Source: Epiperipatus broadwayi (Eukaryota > Onychophora > Udeonychophora > Euonychophora > Peripatidae). From it: a stretch of DNA of 64,000 bases. This document shows positions 61,867 through 64,000 of this stretch, one piece after another (the first letter of the stretch is position 1; every line of letters begins with the position of its first letter). The notes under the pieces are model-generated. The model made no database searches. It worked only from the letters and a program-made list of their open reading frames with translations, and was not told the origin of the DNA. The stretch is taken from contig JAQFVV010012546.1 in NCBI GenBank assembly GCA_028023455.1, positions 1,009,501 to 1,073,500 on the forward strand, written 5' to 3'. The translations under genes and the position numbers were made by a program.

Positions 61867-62014
61867 TGATAAACAAAAATGCAAGTTAAAAAACTTGCTA
61901 ACGCTTGTATTTATGTCCACAGATGGCGTCCTACCAAGACTGCCAATCAAGCGTATGTTTTGTTTACATAAACGTCAGAGTAGTTAGTATTCACTATCTC
62001 TAACTATAATTCCA

Positions 62015-62058
62015 CTTTCAGATCATGATTTCAAGCTATTTGCTATCGTCAGTGAAAG
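62015..62058 (-). ncRNA. Hammerhead ribozyme, array unit 1
   Basis: Minus strand: stem I CUUUCA/UGAAAG (perfect 6 bp), core CUGACGA, stem II UAGC/GCUU around AAAUA (three pairs plus a U-U mismatch at the foot), core GAAA, stem III A-U, U-A, C-G around AU, triplet AUC. The U-U at the base of stem II, where most hammerheads have G-C, may lower activity and is shared by every unit. Confidence 0.82.
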
Positions 62059-62423
62059 ACAGGAATAAAGAAACTAGATCTGAATACAAACTCTGAGCGT
62101 TTATGAAACAATTTCTATTCAGCTTGCAAGCGTGAATTTTTTAGACACGTAATGTCTTCAAACTCAGCATAGCAAACCAGATAGCTACATGGGTCTGATC
62201 TCAGTTCAGCATCACCACATAGTAGAAGCCTCTGCAATCTATATCATTGCAAGAAAGACCTCAAAGGTACATTTATGATAAACAAAAATGCAAGTTAAAA
62301 AACTTGCTAACGCTTGTATTTATGTCCACAGATGGCGTCCTACCAAGACTGCCAATCAAGCATATGTTTTGTTTACATAAACGTCAGAGTAGTTAGTATT
62401 CACTATCTCTAACTATAATTCCA

Positions 62424-62467
62424 CTTTCAGATCATGATTTCAAGCTATTTGCTATCGTCAGTGAAAG
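62424..62467 (-). ncRNA. Hammerhead ribozyme, array unit 2
   Basis: Same sequence as unit 1. Predicted cleavage sites of units 1 and 2 are 409 nt apart. Confidence 0.82.
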
Positions 62468-62833
62468 ACAGGAATAAAGAAACTAGATCTGAATACAAAC
62501 TCTGAGCGTTTATGAAACAATTTCTATTCAGCTTGCAAGCGTGAAATTTTTCAGACACGTAATGTCTTCAAACTCAGCATAGCAAACCAGATAGCTACAT
62601 GGGTCTGATCTCAGTTCAGCATCACCACATAGTAGAAGCCTCTGCAATCTATATCATTGCAAGAAAGACCTCAAAGGTACATTTATGATAAACAAAAATG
62701 CAAGTTAAAAAACTTGCTAACGCTTGTATTTATGTCCACAGATGGCGTCCTACCAAGACTGCCAATCAAGCGTATGTTTTGTTTACATAAACGTCAGAGT
62801 AGTTAGTATTCACTATCTCTAACTATAATTCCA

Positions 62834-62877
62834 CTTTCAGATCATGATTTCAAGCTATTTGCTATCGTCAGTGAAAG
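62834..62877 (-). ncRNA. Hammerhead ribozyme, array unit 3
   Basis: Same sequence as unit 1. 410 nt from the unit 2 cleavage site. Confidence 0.82.
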
Positions 62878-63243
62878 ACAGGAATAAAGAAACTAGATCT
62901 GAATACAAACTCTGAGCGTTTATGAAACAATTTCTATTCAGCTTGCAAGCGTGAATTTTTTAGACACGTAATGTATTCAAACTCAGCATAGCAAACCAGA
63001 TAGCTACATGGGTCTGATCTCAGTTCAGCATCACCACATAGTAGAAGCCTCTGCAATCTATATCATTGCAAGAAAGACCTCAAAGGTACATTTATGATAA
63101 ACAAAAATGCAAGTTAAAAAAACTTGCTAACGCTTGTATTTATGTCCACAGATGGCGTCCTACCAAGACTGCCAATCAAGCGTATGTTTTGTTTACATAA
63201 ACGTCAGAGTAGTTAGTATTCACTATCTCTAACTATAATTCCA

Positions 63244-63287
63244 CTTTCAGATCATGATTTCAAGCTATTTGCTATCGTCAGTGAAAG
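63244..63287 (-). ncRNA. Hammerhead ribozyme, array unit 4
   Basis: Same sequence as unit 1. 410 nt from the unit 3 cleavage site. Confidence 0.82.
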
Positions 63288-63652
63288 ACAGGAATAAAGA
63301 AACTAGATCTGAATACAAACTCTGAGCGTTTATGAAACAATTTCTATTCAGCTTGCAAGCGTGAATTTTTTAGACACGTAATGTCTTCAAACTCAGCATA
63401 GCAAACCAGATAGCTACATGGGTCTGATCTCAGTTCAGCATCACCACATAGTAGAAGCCTCTGCAATCTATATCATTGCAAGAAAGACCTCAAAGGTACA
63501 TTTATGATAAACAAAAATGCAAGTTAAAAAACTTGCTAACGCTTGTATTTATGTCCACAGATGGCGTCCTACCAAGACTGCCAATCAAGTGTATGTTTTG
63601 TTTACATAAATGTCAGAGTAGTTAGTATTCACTATCTCTAACTATAATTCCA

Positions 63653-63690
63653 CTTTCAGATCATGATTTCAAGCTATTTGCTATCGTCAG
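63653..63690 (-). ncRNA. Truncated hammerhead ribozyme, array unit 5
   Basis: Keeps one stem I strand, stem III, GAAA, stem II and the CUGACGA core, but the inversion breakpoint replaces the outer stem I strand (TATTG instead of TGAAAG). Expected to be inactive in this context. Confidence 0.8.
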
Positions 63691-64000
63691 TATTGTATTC
63701 AGATCTAGTTTCTTTATTCCTGTCTTTCACTGACGATAGCAAATAGCTTGAAATCATGATCTGAAAGTGGAATTATAGTTAGAGATAGTGAATACTAACT
63801 ACTCTGACGTTTATGTAAACAAAACATACACTTGATTGGCAGTCTTGGTAGGACGCCATCTGTGGACATAAATACAAGCGTTAGAAAGTTTTTTAACTTG
63901 CATTTTTGTTTATCATAAATGTACCTTTGAGGTCTTTCTTGCAATGATATAGATTGCAGAGGCTTCTACTATGTGGTGATGCTGAACTGAGATCAGACCC
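63691..64000 (+). mobile_element. Inverted unit of the hammerhead array, continues past the window
   Basis: From 63693 the array sequence reads in the opposite orientation to the window end. Bases 63730 onward mirror 63690 backward, giving a palindrome with arms of at least 270 bp and a 39-bp loop (63691-63729). So the array switches strand here. Confidence 0.9.
63724..63767 (+). ncRNA. Hammerhead ribozyme in the inverted unit
   Basis: Identical helices and core to units 1-4 but on the plus strand. Cleavage would fall between 63761 and 63762. Confidence 0.82.

Larger units (their letters stand above)
61867..63690 (-). mobile_element. Retrozyme-like tandem array, 4 complete units and a partial fifth, about 410 bp each
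   Basis: Units start (TGATAAACAAAAATGC) at 61867, 62276, 62686, 63095 and 63505, giving periods of 409, 410, 409 and 410 bp. Copies are nearly identical with scattered single-base differences, so the array is young or homogenised. No frame of note. Each of the first four units carries a complete hammerhead motif on the minus strand and the fifth is cut inside it. A self-pairing GCAAGTT/AACTTGC hairpin lies near each unit start. It could be called satellite DNA, but ribozyme-bearing tandem units of this size match animal retrozymes. Predicted minus-strand monomers are 409-410 nt. Confidence 0.85.

Noticed and set aside
61867-63690. Array as a CRISPR or simple satellite
   Set aside because: Unit length of about 410 bp without spacers excludes CRISPR. 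The complete ribozyme in each full unit makes a plain-satellite label insufficient.

Overview
This window looks like a gene-free, AT-rich intergenic or intronic stretch of an invertebrate animal genome. A lophotrochozoan, most likely a cephalopod mollusc such as an octopus, is my best guess. The guess rests on the mix of tRNA-derived SINEs, RTE-like LINE remnants, Penelope-like (PLE) GIY-YIG elements, hAT and foldback elements, and long microsatellites. No species-specific gene was recognised. I found no credible host exon, rRNA or functional tRNA. Every protein-like segment belongs to a decayed transposable element, and the other open frames are chance frames or shadows on opposite strands.

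Layout. 1-7.5 kb: a tandem duplication, two SINEs, a 1.5-unit repeat carrying two hammerhead ribozymes (5.0-5.6 kb), and an uninterrupted tetranucleotide array of about 600 bp (5.8-6.4 kb). 7.5-12 kb: the C-terminal end of a zinc-finger non-LTR retrotransposon, a dispersed repeat (Rep-A), a decayed PLE reverse transcriptase, and an RTE-like LINE with an FADD motif. 12-16 kb: essentially empty AT-rich DNA. 16-23.9 kb: several inverted-repeat elements, two SINEs, another Rep-A copy. 26.4-27.1 kb: a solo LTR with a 5-bp target duplication. 29.8-33.7 kb: SINEs of two families, an RTE tail and a second zinc-finger non-LTR remnant. 35.6-37.1 kb: a palindromic pair of truncated PLE copies. 38.3-38.7 kb: a hAT MITE. 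39.5-45.2 kb: hammerhead-containing inverted elements and nested foldbacks. 45.3-61 kb: further LINE, SINE, hAT and Rep-A remnants. 61.87-64.0 kb: a tandem array of about 410-bp units that flips orientation near 63.69 kb and runs off the window.

The most interesting system is a set of four unrelated-looking repeat families (5.0-5.6, 39.6, 42.6-42.8 and 62.0-63.8 kb). Each contains a sequence that folds as a minimal type I hammerhead ribozyme: CUGANGA core, stem II, GAAA, a 2-3 bp stem III ending in GUC or AUC, and a closed 6-bp stem I. The helices differ in sequence between families but keep their pairing. Two families are tandemly repeated, with cleavage sites 371 nt or 409-410 nt apart, as expected for retrozymes (non-autonomous hammerhead retroelements that move through circular RNAs). 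The PLE remnants nearby are a plausible, unproven source of mobilising machinery. All readings were made by eye, so boundaries are approximate unless a target-site duplication or perfect inverted repeat fixes them.
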